A stretch of DNA of 64,000 bases from DATFVJ01 sp963826515 (GTDB lineage: Bacteria > Actinomycetota > Actinomycetes > Streptosporangiales > Streptosporangiaceae), in the NCBI GenBank assembly GCA_963826515.1, contig CAWGXI010000010.1, positions 682,001 to 746,000 of the forward strand, read 5' to 3'. Below, piece after piece: positions 45,329 to 53,288 of this stretch. The notes beneath the pieces are model-generated. The model had not been told where the DNA came from, made no database searches, and saw only the letters and a program-made list of their open reading frames with translations. Position 1 is the first letter of the stretch, and each line of letters opens with the position of its first letter. The position numbers and the translations under genes were made by a program.

Positions 45329-45996
45329 ACGGCATCACGCACGCGACCGCGTTCTGGTACGCCAGCCGGGCCACCGGCGTGGTCACCATGGTGCTGCTGT
45401 CCGCCGTGGTGGTTCTCGGTGTGCTCGTGAACAGGCAGGGCCGGCTGCCGGGCCTGCCGAAGTTCGCCGTCACCGGACTGCACCGCAGCATCTCCCTGGT
45501 CGCGGTCGTATTCCTCGCCGTGCACGTGCTCAGCGCGGTCGCCGACAAGTTCGTGACGATCCAGCTGGTCTCCGCGATCATCCCGTTCACATCCAGTTAC
45601 CTGCCGCTGCAGATCGGTCTCGGCGCGGTCGCCCTCGACCTGATGCTCGCGGTGATCATTACCAGCCTGATCCGCGCGCGCATCGGCAGGCGGCTGTGGC
45701 GGGGGGTGCACTGGCTGGCCTACGCCGCCTACCCGGTGGCGCTTCTGCACAGCATCACAAGCGCCAAGGACCTGCGGTCCGGCGGCCTGCTCGCCCTCAC
45801 CGCCGCCTGCGTGCTCGGCGTGGCCGCGGCCGTCTGGTACCGGCTCGCCAGCACCTGGGCCGCGCGCCAGCGCGCCTACCGCGCCGCGGCACTGCTGACC
45901 GCCGGCAGGCGACAAGACGGATACCAAACGGCTGCGCGGCGGTACTCGCCGCCTGAACCGGCCACCACACGCACAAAGGAAGGCGCATCGCGATGA
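45325..45996 (+). CDS. Ferric-reductase-like transmembrane protein
   Basis: This 223-residue protein starts MNGITHATAFWYASRATGVV and has six hydrophobic helices. Helix 3 (TGLHRSISLVAVVFLAVHVL) and helix 5 (VHWLAYAAYPVALLHSIT) carry the paired His that bind two b-hemes in the ferric reductase/YedZ-like family. It would move electrons across the membrane to the flavinylated partner or another acceptor. It overlaps apbE by ATGA and the following gene in the same way. Confidence 0.9.
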   Translation: MNGITHATAFWYASRATGVVTMVLLSAVVVLGVLVNRQGRLPGLPKFAVTGLHRSISLVAVVFLAVHVLSAVADKFVTIQLVSAIIPFTSSYLPLQIGLGAVALDLMLAVIITSLIRARIGRRLWRGVHWLAYAAYPVALLHSITSAKDLRSGGLLALTAACVLGVAAAVWYRLASTWAARQRAYRAAALLTAGRRQDGYQTAARRYSPPEPATTRTKEGASR

Positions 45997-47481
45997 CTGA
46001 CGCTGCCACGATGACCTTGCCGCTGGCGGCCACCACCACCGCGGCTGCTGATCGCGCGGCGGCCGGGGGCGCCACAGCCCCAGGCGCCACAGCCGAAGCC
46101 GCAGCCGCCACAGCTCCCAGACGCCCAAGCCCCAGGCGCCACGGCCGAAGCCGCAGCCGTCACAGCCGGGGGCGCCGCGGCCCGCGCGCTCCCCCGGTTG
46201 CTGCCGCCAGGCGGCGCCGCGGCGCTGCCGCAGGACCTGGCCCATCACCTGCAGTCTCACGGCCCGCTGCGCTACCCGCGCGCACGCCGCGGCAGCAGGG
46301 CAGGCGACGGCCTCATCGCCGAGATAGCGGCGGCAGGCCTGACCGGCCGGGGCGGCGCGGCATTCCCGGCAGCGAGGAAGATGACCGCGGTCGCCGCGGG
46401 CCGGCGGCGGCCCGTCGTGGCCGGTAACGGCGCGGAGGGTGAGCCGGCCAGCGGCAAGGACAAGCACCTGCTCTGGCTCGCGCCGCATCTCGTGCTCGAT
46501 GGGCTGCAACTGGCCGCGGCCGCGGTCGGCGCCCGCAGCGTCTATCTGTACGTGCACGCCGGCGGCAGGCTGCACGAACGTCTCACCTTCGCGCTCGCCG
46601 AGCGGGCCGCCGCCGGCTGCGACCCGCGGGCGGTCAGGCTCATTGCCGGCCCGCCCAGGTTCCTCGCAGGCGAGGAATCCGCCCTGGTCAGCCGCATCGA
46701 CGGCGGGCTTGCGATGCCGACGTTCAAGCCGCCGCGCACCTTCGAACGCGGCGTCGGCGGCGCGCCGACGCTCGTGCAGAACGTGGAGACCCTCGCCCAT
46801 GTGGCCCTCATCGCCCGCCACGGCGCCGCGTGGTTCCGGCAACTCGGCACGGCGGAAGAACCCGGCAGCATGCTCGCCACCTGTCATCGGGCCGACGGCA
46901 CGACCGAGGTCGCCGAGGTGGCGATAGGGACACCGGTCGCCGCGCTGCTCGGGCTCGGCCCGGCACCGGCGCAGGCCGTGCTGACCGGTGGCTATCACGG
47001 CACCTGGCTGCGCGCCGCGGATGCCGCGAGGCTGCCGCTCGCCAACGCTGCCTTGCGCGACGCGGGCGCCACGGTCGGCGCTGGCGTGCTCGCCGCGCTG
47101 CCGCCGGACCGCTGCGGCTTGGCCGAGACCGCGCACGTGGTGCGCTACCTCGCCGCCGAATCCGCGGGCCAGTGCGGCCCGTGCCTCGCCGGGCTGCCCC
47201 GCGTCGCGGATGCGCTCACTCACCTGGCACGCCCGCACCCCGACCCGCAGTGGCTCACCCACCTCCAGCGCTGGGCCGGGCTGGTGACCGGCCGCGGCGC
47301 CTGCCATCACCCGGACGGCACCGTGCGCTTCGTACGAAGCGCGCTCACGGTTTTCGAGCACGAGATCACGCTGCACCGGCAGGGCCGGTGCACTGCGGCG
47401 GGCGCGCCGTCCACGGTCCGTGGCCGGCCTTTCCTGCCCGTGCCCGAGGCCGCACCCGCCTACGTGCAGGACTGGAGGTAA
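45993..47481 (+). pseudogene. NuoF-like (SLBB/Fe-S) flavoprotein, frame broken by a 52-bp duplication
   Basis: The start ATG 45993 (good AAAGGAAGG site, ATGA overlap) opens MTDAATMTLPLAATTTAAAD. After 40 residues the frame is lost because a segment is duplicated with a 52-bp period. The other frame then encodes a full NADH-dehydrogenase-F-like protein: GLTGRGGAAFPAARKM, GNGAEGEPASGKDKHLL, YVHAGGRLHERL, the SLBB segment (PVAALLG, VLTGGYHGTW) and ESAGQCGPCLAGLP, then GRGACHHPDG. Of the usual four cluster Cys, the first is Ala (ESAG for ESCG). Deleting one 52-bp unit restores one frame of about 479 residues. A start at TTG 46198 without ribosome site is the only alternative. Confidence 0.8.
46076..46165 (+). 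repeat. Tandem duplication with 52-bp period
   Basis: AGCCCCAGGCGCCAC starts at 46076 and again at 46128. About 38 bases of each copy agree with two mismatches, with a 14-base tail between. Because 52 is not a multiple of three, the duplication shifts the reading frame of the NuoF-like gene. Confidence 0.85.
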
Positions 47482-47484
47482 GTC

Positions 47485-47688
47485 ATGACCGTCCGCATGC
47501 GGGTCAACCCGATCGCCTGCACCGGCCACGGGCTGTGCGCCGAACTGCTACCCGAGCGCATCAGCATGGACGAGTGGGGCTACCCGATCGTGTCGCCGCA
47601 GCCGGTACCACCCGGGCTTGAGGCGCTTGCCCGCCGCGCGGTCACCGACTGCCCGGCGCTCGCCCTGCTGCTCGAAAAGAAGCACTGA
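47485..47688 (+). CDS. Ferredoxin, 3Fe-4S type
   Basis: This 67-residue acidic protein has MRVNPIACTGHGLCAELLPE and ends VTDCPALALLLE: Cys-x5-Cys near the start and Cys-Pro near the end, the pattern of single-cluster 3Fe-4S ferredoxins of actinomycetes (the residue in place of the fourth ligand is His/Gly). It lies three bases after the NuoF-like gene and is likely its electron partner. Confidence 0.9.
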   Translation: MTVRMRVNPIACTGHGLCAELLPERISMDEWGYPIVSPQPVPPGLEALARRAVTDCPALALLLEKKH

Positions 47689-47692
47689 CCAG

Positions 47693-47710
47693 TTCAGAAG
47701 AAACTCAGAA
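47693..47710 (+). promoter_or_regulatory. Paired TTCAGAA/CTCAGAA site upstream of the response-regulator gene
   Basis: TTCAGAA at 47693-47699 and CTCAGAA at 47704-47710 are 11 bp apart, the direct-repeat spacing typical of OmpR/PhoB-type regulators. The same word forms the seven-copy array at 43741-43837. Autoregulation by the adjacent regulator is likely. Confidence 0.55.
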
Positions 47711-47754
47711 GAAGCGCATAGCTGGCAGCCATCCGGGTGGGGAATGCTTTGATT

Positions 47755-48549
47755 ATGAACACAGCCGCGCAGGCACATGCGGAGGCTCAGACGCAGACCC
47801 CTACGCAGGCTCAGCGAAGGGCGGAGCCGCGGGGGCGCAATCTCGTCCGGGCGGACGGTGCCCCGATCCGGGTGCTCGTCGTCGACGATGAGCCGACCCT
47901 CGCCGAGGTACTCGCCAGTGTCCTGCGGTACGAGGGCTGGGAAGTCCAGACCGCGGGCGACGGCAGCTCTGCGGTGCGCACCGCGCGGGACTTCCAGCCG
48001 GACGCCGTCGTCCTCGACATCATGCTGCCCGACTTCGACGGGCTTGAGGTACTGCGCAGGCTGCGCGCCACGAGCCCGAAGGTGTGCGTGCTTTTCCTGA
48101 CCGCACGGGACGCGGTCGAGGACCGGATCGCGGGCATCACCGCGGGCGGCGACGACTACGTCACGAAGCCGTTCAGCCTCGAAGAGGTGCTCGCCAGGCT
48201 GCGCGGCCTGCTCCGCCGCGCCGACGTGGCCAGGTCCACCAGCGACAGTGAGCTGGTGGCCGGTGACCTGACCATGGACGAGGACGCGCGCGAGGTGCGC
48301 CGCGACGGCGAGCTGATCGAACTGACCGCCACCGAGTTCGAACTGCTCAGGTACCTGATGCGCAACCCGCGGCGGGTGCTCAGCAAGGCCCAGATACTCG
48401 ACCGGGTGTGGAACTACGACTTCGGCGGCCAGGCGCACGTCGTCGAGCTCTATATTTCCTACCTGCGCAAGAAGATCAACGCCGGCCGCGAACCGCTCAT
48501 CCAGACCGTGCGCGGCGTCGGCTACGTCCTCAAGCCCACGGGCGGCTAG
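47755..48549 (+). CDS. OmpR-family response regulator
   Basis: Receiver domain: IRVLVVDDEPTLAEVLASVL with the acidic pair, VVLDIMLPDFDGLEVLRRLR with the phosphorylated Asp, FLTARDAVEDRIAGI and DDYVTKPFSLEEVLARL with the Lys. Winged-helix DNA-binding domain: ELTATEFELLRYLMRNPRRV and IQTVRGVGYVLK. The 264-residue product starts at ATG 47755; an in-frame GTG at 47737 is less well placed. It sits between the ferredoxin and the sensor kinase genes and resembles the TrcR/MprA group. TTCAGAA direct repeats in its own promoter suggest autoregulation. Confidence 0.93.
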   Translation: MNTAAQAHAEAQTQTPTQAQRRAEPRGRNLVRADGAPIRVLVVDDEPTLAEVLASVLRYEGWEVQTAGDGSSAVRTARDFQPDAVVLDIMLPDFDGLEVLRRLRATSPKVCVLFLTARDAVEDRIAGITAGGDDYVTKPFSLEEVLARLRGLLRRADVARSTSDSELVAGDLTMDEDAREVRRDGELIELTATEFELLRYLMRNPRRVLSKAQILDRVWNYDFGGQAHVVELYISYLRKKINAGREPLIQTVRGVGYVLKPTGG

Positions 48550-50061
48550 GTGCAAGCCCGATGGCTGGCAGGCTGGACCCTGCGGCGACGCCTCATCGCG
48601 GGCCTTCTCGCGCTGTTCACCCTGGCCGCTCTGGGCGTTGGGATCGCCACGACCGCCGCGTTGCGCCCGTTCCTGCTGAACCGTCTCGACCAGCAACTCA
48701 AGGCCGCGGGAGCTGCTCTGTCGGCGAGCAATAGGCCGTCGGATAACCAGGACGGCGGGCCAGGACCCGACAACGGCCCGCCAGGCACGCCCGTCATGAT
48801 CGGCCAGGCGGTGAATACGTTCGGAGTCTGCATCGACCGCGGCGATGTGACCAAGACCGGGGTGCTCACGAGCTACGAGGGACATGTAACCGCGGCCAAT
48901 CTGTCCGGGGCAGACCTCGCCGCCATCTCCCGGCTGCGACCCAACCAGCCGACCTCCGCCGAGCTGTCCACGCTCGGCGAATACCGGCTGATCGCGACGC
49001 CGGCCGGGCCCCCGGAGGACGGTGCGCTCACCGTCACCGGCCTGCCGCTGAGCGGTGTGGAGGGCACCCTCCGCACGCTCGAGTTGATCGAGGTCGCCGT
49101 GTTCGGCGCGGCGCTGCTGTTCATCGCGGTCGCGGGCACCGGCTGGGTCCGGCTCTCGCTGCGCCCGCTGCGCAAGGTCACCGCGACGGCCGCGGAAGTC
49201 ACCCAGATGCCCCTGGCAAGCGGCGAGGTGACGCTGCCGCACCGGGTGCCTGATGCGGACCCGCGGACCGAGGTCGGCCAGCTTGGCGAGGCGTTCAACC
49301 GGATGCTCGGCCACGTGGAGGACGCGCTCGGCACGCGCCAGGCAAGCGAGGCGCGGCTGCGGCAGTTCATCGCCGATGCCAGCCATGAGCTGCGCACCCC
49401 GCTGTCCGGCATCCGCGGCTACACGGAACTGGCGCTGCGCGGCGAAGGCGACCTCGACCCGGAGGTCCGCCACGCCCTCAGCCGGGTCGACTCGGAGTCG
49501 GCCAGGATGAGCAGCCTCGTCGATGACCTGCTGCTGCTTGCCAGGCTCGACGCGGGCCGCCCCCTCGCGCACGAGCGTGTCGACCTTACCCGCCTCGCCA
49601 TCGACGCGACCAACGACGCCCGCGTCGCGGGCCTCCGGCACCGGTGGGTGCTTGACCTGCCCGGCGAACCCGTCACCGTCACCGGCGACGAGCACCGGCT
49701 GCATCAGGTGCTCGCCAACCTGCTCACCAACGCGCGGGCACATACCCCGGCAGGTACCACGGTCACGGTCCGGCTGATCCAGGCCTCCGGAGGTGAACCG
49801 GACGGCGGGGCCGAGCTCACGGTCAGCGACGACGGCCCGGGAATTCCGGCAGAATTGCAGGCAGGCGTGTGGGAGCGGTTCGCTCGTGGCGACAGCGCCC
49901 GCTCGCGCAAGGCTGGGAGCACCGGTCTCGGGCTTGCCATCGTGGCCGCGGTTGCCGCCGCGCATCATGGCCGGGTGTCGCTGGCGAGCCGCCCGGGGGA
50001 GACGACGTTCAGGATCTGGCTTCCCGTCGGGGCCCCGGGGAACGGGCAAGCACCAGCGTGA
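48550..50061 (+). CDS. HAMP-domain sensor histidine kinase
   Basis: This 503-residue protein has a first membrane helix (LIAGLLALFTLAALGVGIATT), an extracellular sensor of about 130 residues, a second helix (IEVAVFGAALLFIAVAGTGWV) and a HAMP segment. HisKA follows with FIADASHELRTPLSGIRGYT, where His is phosphorylated, then HATPase_c with HQVLANLLTNARAHTP, VSDDGPGIP and GSTGLGLAIV. GTG 48550 follows the regulator's stop directly. Sensor ligand unknown; the operon suggests a redox or flavin/iron-related cue. Confidence 0.93.
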   Translation: MQARWLAGWTLRRRLIAGLLALFTLAALGVGIATTAALRPFLLNRLDQQLKAAGAALSASNRPSDNQDGGPGPDNGPPGTPVMIGQAVNTFGVCIDRGDVTKTGVLTSYEGHVTAANLSGADLAAISRLRPNQPTSAELSTLGEYRLIATPAGPPEDGALTVTGLPLSGVEGTLRTLELIEVAVFGAALLFIAVAGTGWVRLSLRPLRKVTATAAEVTQMPLASGEVTLPHRVPDADPRTEVGQLGEAFNRMLGHVEDALGTRQASEARLRQFIADASHELRTPLSGIRGYTELALRGEGDLDPEVRHALSRVDSESARMSSLVDDLLLLARLDAGRPLAHERVDLTRLAIDATNDARVAGLRHRWVLDLPGEPVTVTGDEHRLHQVLANLLTNARAHTPAGTTVTVRLIQASGGEPDGGAELTVSDDGPGIPAELQAGVWERFARGDSARSRKAGSTGLGLAIVAAVAAAHHGRVSLASRPGETTFRIWLPVGAPGNGQAPA

Positions 50062-50462
50062 TGACGGGCTCCGCCATCCCGGCAAAGGCTCATTTCCGGC
50101 CTGACCTGGCCATCCGTACTGTGACGGTGCGGGAAACCATCAGCAACGCACGAGATATCGGCGAAAACGTGGTATCGAGAATGCCCGGCATAGCTGCGGG
50201 CGGAGCATTCGCACCCGGCCCCGGATAGGCGCTTACCGCGCGGGCCAGGAGATCGCCCTTCGCCATCCGATGACCCAACCCGGAGCGTGGCCTCGTTGCG
50301 CGGGGCGCTCGCCGGGAAACTACATGGTCAGCTGCGATGCCAGGCAGCAAGAACACCACGGTTAATTCCGGCCGGGCACGGCGTCAGACGACAAGCAGTT
50401 AGACGGCCACCGCAGGCGTTAGGACGGGACGGCGTAGTGGCCGCAGACCACTAGCGGCGCCA
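50062..50462. other. Intergenic region without gene (400 bp)
   Basis: Both flanking genes (kinase on plus, Lsr2 on minus) end here. GAATGC and GCATTC around 50178-50210 enclose complementary CCCG/CGGG and may form the kinase operon's terminator. The inexact palindrome CACTAGCGGCGCCACTAGTG lies at the Lsr2 stop. Confidence 0.4.
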
Positions 50463-50792
50463 CTAGTGCGCGGAGTCGTACTGCTCGACGACGTTGGAGG
50501 GAATCCGGCCGCGGTCACTGACCTCTATGCCGCGATTGCGCGCCCACTGCCGGATCTCCGCAGGACGTTCCCTGTCCCTGACCGGTGATCCGGCGCGGCG
50601 GCGGGACGCGGCGGGCCGCCGCGCTTGCCCGATGTACTTCGCGAGCACCTGCTCTAGCTTCTTGCCGTTGGCGGGCTTGAGGTCGATCTCGTAATCGCGC
50701 CCCTCGAACCCGAAGCGGTAAGTGGGGTGATCCGACTCGAACTCGTCGCCGTCGAGGTCGTCGGTGTAGGTGACCCTCAGCTTACGCGCCAT
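50463..50792 (-). CDS. lsr2: Lsr2-family nucleoid-associated protein
   Basis: This 109-residue protein has the N-terminal beta dimerisation domain (ARKLRVTYTDDLDGDE, TYRFGFEGRDYEIDL) and the C-terminal DNA-binding domain (EIRQWARNRGIEVSDRGRIP) with the RGR AT-hook-like motif that enters the minor groove of AT-rich DNA. Lsr2 silences horizontally acquired AT-rich genes in actinobacteria. ATG 50792 is preceded by GGGGGGAGATGG. It is next to the lower-GC exopolysaccharide operon, which could be one of its targets. Confidence 0.95.
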   Translation of the reverse strand: MARKLRVTYTDDLDGDEFESDHPTYRFGFEGRDYEIDLKPANGKKLEQVLAKYIGQARRPAASRRRAGSPVRDRERPAEIRQWARNRGIEVSDRGRIPSNVVEQYDSAH

Positions 50793-50930
50793 GGAGCCAT
50801 CTCCCCCCTGAGCTACTGGTCCGATTGGATATGAGGATACATCACCTTTTGAAATATCGGCAAACTTTGAAACGCCAGGTTTGGGTACGTGTTTCCGGGT
50901 GAAGTCCGGGCAGGAACTTTGGGTGCCTTG

Positions 50931-51962
50931 CTACCTACTGTCCGCTGGTTCAGCAAAGCAACTCCGCACCGCGAGCGCTCCCTGGCGGCCGATGAACGAT
51001 AGTGGTGGATCGGAGTCCGGGCTCGGCCGCGACACATTCTGGTTGAAATCTATATCCCAGAAGTAAAGACCCGCCATATGACGCTCGCGCACCACCGTGC
51101 ACATGGCCTGGTACCACCTCGCCTGCAGCCCGAAGTCCCAGTCGCGTGAGCCCGTCCAGGCCTGCGGATGCGCATACGAGCCGGGCTGCGCGGCGATGCC
51201 GGCCTCCTGCACCACGATGCCGGACAGCGGGATCCTGGCCGGCGTGTTCAGCCAGCCGTTCAGCGCGAAGATCAGCTCACGGACAGTCGCCTGGTCGCCC
51301 AGGTGAACGGGAAAATAGGCGTCCACGCCCTGCTGCCCGACGGTTCCGCCGCCCAGGTGCCCGGCCGCGAACTCGTCCCAGTTGTTGGAGAAGCTGAGCT
51401 TGCCATGGAACACGCCGCGCACCCATGCGTCCACGGCGTCCCACGACGGATCCGCGGCGAGGGAAGAAAGCTCCGCTCCCACGGTGAAGCTCGTCACCCG
51501 GTGGGCGCTGGCCATGGCCAGGTAGGGGGCCAGGAAATGCTCGTAGCTCGCGAACCATTCGCGGCGGTTGCCCGGGTAGATCGCGCCCCGCCAGCCGCCG
51601 ACCGCGTTCTGGTTGAGCAGCGGCCGCAGATTCACGCTCAGGCCCCGCGCGGCGGCGTCGTCGACGAGCACGGCCAGGTCGGCGGGGGCCGGCGTGGCGC
51701 TGTGCGCGTAGACGTGGCTGCCGCGGCGGCCGGTCATGTAAAAGGGGAACGAGATGGAGATCGCGTTCGCACCAAGGCCATCGATGTAGGCGGCGACGCG
51801 GGCGGCCTTGGCCCTGATGATCGCGGCAGTGTCGTCGTGGCGGTACCAGAGCACGTCCACGCCAAGCTGCGGAGGCGGGGCAGGCGGCGGGCCGCCGCAG
51901 CCCGCGACGAGGACCAGGAGAACGAGGACCACGAGAACAAGGGCGGCGGCCAGCCTCTTCAT
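50931..51962 (-). CDS. GH113-like glycoside hydrolase lipoprotein
   Basis: The 343-residue product begins MKRLAAALVLVVLVLLVLVA, then GCGG: a lipoprotein signal. The mature part is a TIM barrel: LGVDVLWYRHDD, ANAISISFPFY, GLSVNLRPLL, FTVGAELSSL (probable acid/base Glu), VDAYFPVHLGD, GIVVQEAGIAA (probable nucleophile Glu) and GLYFWDIDFN, the order seen in GH113 beta-mannanases and related clan-A enzymes. Start ATG 51962 overlaps the stop of the beta-helix gene (ATGA). In the operon it stands where alginate clusters have a polymer-cleaving enzyme, and could trim or release the polysaccharide. Confidence 0.8.
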   Translation of the reverse strand: MKRLAAALVLVVLVLLVLVAGCGGPPPAPPPQLGVDVLWYRHDDTAAIIRAKAARVAAYIDGLGANAISISFPFYMTGRRGSHVYAHSATPAPADLAVLVDDAAARGLSVNLRPLLNQNAVGGWRGAIYPGNRREWFASYEHFLAPYLAMASAHRVTSFTVGAELSSLAADPSWDAVDAWVRGVFHGKLSFSNNWDEFAAGHLGGGTVGQQGVDAYFPVHLGDQATVRELIFALNGWLNTPARIPLSGIVVQEAGIAAQPGSYAHPQAWTGSRDWDFGLQARWYQAMCTVVRERHMAGLYFWDIDFNQNVSRPSPDSDPPLSFIGRQGALAVRSCFAEPADSR

Positions 51963-53275
51963 CACGCCTGCCTGTCGCTGAGCAGGCACGCGGTGAGTGA
52001 CATCAGCGTAACAGTCACGATGACCGCGCCGAGCACCCAGATGACCGCGAGGCCGTCGGCGTTCCACACCCAGCGGGTGTCGCTGGCGATGGTGTTGCCC
52101 GCCGCCCGGAGCACGCCCTGGGCGTTCACCGCGTTTCCAGCGAACACGTTGCCGGACAGCTTCACGCCACGTGGCCGGGTGCCGGTCAGGCGCAGGCCCA
52201 CCCGGTTGCCACGCACCACGTTGGCGGCGATGCGGTTGGCGGGTGACCTCGTCAGCACGATGCCGTCGCCGTGGTTCCCCCTGACTGTGTTGCCTGTGAT
52301 CAGGTTGCCGGTGGAGGAATCGTCCATCATGATTCCGTTCGCCGCGTTGCCCTCGACGATATTGCCGGCGACGGTACTGCCGTGCACGTGGTCGGAGAAG
52401 ATAATGCCGTGCAGGCCGTTGCCGGTCACCGTGTTCCCAGTGATCGACAGGTGGCTGCTGTAGGTATGCGGGTCGACGCCGTAGAAGGCGTTGCCAGTGA
52501 CCGCATTGCGGGTGAATTGAATGTCAGCGGCCCGGCCCGTGTAGAGGCCGAAGTAGTTGCCCGTGAAGGTCGATCTCGTTGCGCCGCCGGTCGCGCCATT
52601 CTTCCAGGCCACCCCGTATGAGTCGTTCCAGTTCCAGCCCAGCCCGGCCAGGCGCGCGTCCGTGATCTGCATGCGGGAGCCTTCGTCTGCGAGCACAAAG
52701 GGCCGGTAGGAACCCGTGTATGTGGGTTGCGACGACGTGACCGTCGCGGATCTGATCACAAGCCTCGCATGGGTAGCGCCGAGGAAGACACCGGGGACCT
52801 TGGCCACCATCCGGAGCAGATGGACCGAGGGTGGCGCGACAGTGAGAGCCGTTCCCTTTTCCATGATCAGCGCCGCACGTAGCCCGATGACCCCGGGGGC
52901 TGGCTCGCTGATCCAGGAAGGGTCCATGACGATGGCGGCCAGTTGCGCAAGGTCACGTACGGCCCGGGTAGTACCGATCCATCGCACCCGCTTACGACCC
53001 ACGCGGAGAGAGACGCCTTCAGGCGTTACCATCATCACCCGGACCCTCACTTGAGCACGCCGCCAGCGACCGTTCCCTGGTGCCACCCCAGCGTTCGCCT
53101 GGGCGATCGGGTCGGACTTCGCGTGCCCGTGACTTCGCACCGGCAGGTGCGGGAACGGCGGCAGCCGCCGCGGCTGCGTGACCCGCCCGAGGGTGAGGGA
53201 AGCCGCCAGCGCGGCCGCCGCCACGATCGACAGGATGACCAGGTGGACGCCCAGGATGCGCAGCTTGGCCAACAT
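51962..53275 (-). CDS. AlgG-like parallel beta-helix protein, probable polyuronate C5-epimerase
   Basis: This 437-residue protein has an N-terminal membrane helix (LGVHLVILSIVAAAALAASL), a right-handed beta-helix from about residue 165 to 390 and a C-terminal helix (LAVIWVLGAVIVTVTLMSLT). In the helix, NAFYGVDPHTYSSHLSITGN (residues 262-281) carries YGxDPHxxSxxLxI, the catalytic DPH motif of the mannuronan C5-epimerase AlgG. It is followed, as in AlgG, by HGIIFSDHV, GNAANGIMMDD and NHGDGIVLTRSPANRI. The fourth motif residue is Thr instead of Asp. Acting outside the membrane on the nascent polymer is likely. Operon position: third gene, 13 bp after the glycosyltransferase. Confidence 0.82.
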   Translation of the reverse strand: MLAKLRILGVHLVILSIVAAAALAASLTLGRVTQPRRLPPFPHLPVRSHGHAKSDPIAQANAGVAPGNGRWRRAQVRVRVMMVTPEGVSLRVGRKRVRWIGTTRAVRDLAQLAAIVMDPSWISEPAPGVIGLRAALIMEKGTALTVAPPSVHLLRMVAKVPGVFLGATHARLVIRSATVTSSQPTYTGSYRPFVLADEGSRMQITDARLAGLGWNWNDSYGVAWKNGATGGATRSTFTGNYFGLYTGRAADIQFTRNAVTGNAFYGVDPHTYSSHLSITGNTVTGNGLHGIIFSDHVHGSTVAGNIVEGNAANGIMMDDSSTGNLITGNTVRGNHGDGIVLTRSPANRIAANVVRGNRVGLRLTGTRPRGVKLSGNVFAGNAVNAQGVLRAAGNTIASDTRWVWNADGLAVIWVLGAVIVTVTLMSLTACLLSDRQA

Positions 53276-53288
53276 TAAAGTCCGCCGC

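Noticed and set aside
45181..47529. A 782-residue minus-strand frame opposite apbE and the NuoF-like gene
   Set aside because: Typical high-GC antisense shadow of a well-supported operon; no domain is visible.
47548..50085. An 845-residue minus-strand frame opposite the two-component genes
   Set aside because: Antisense shadow of clear response-regulator and kinase genes.
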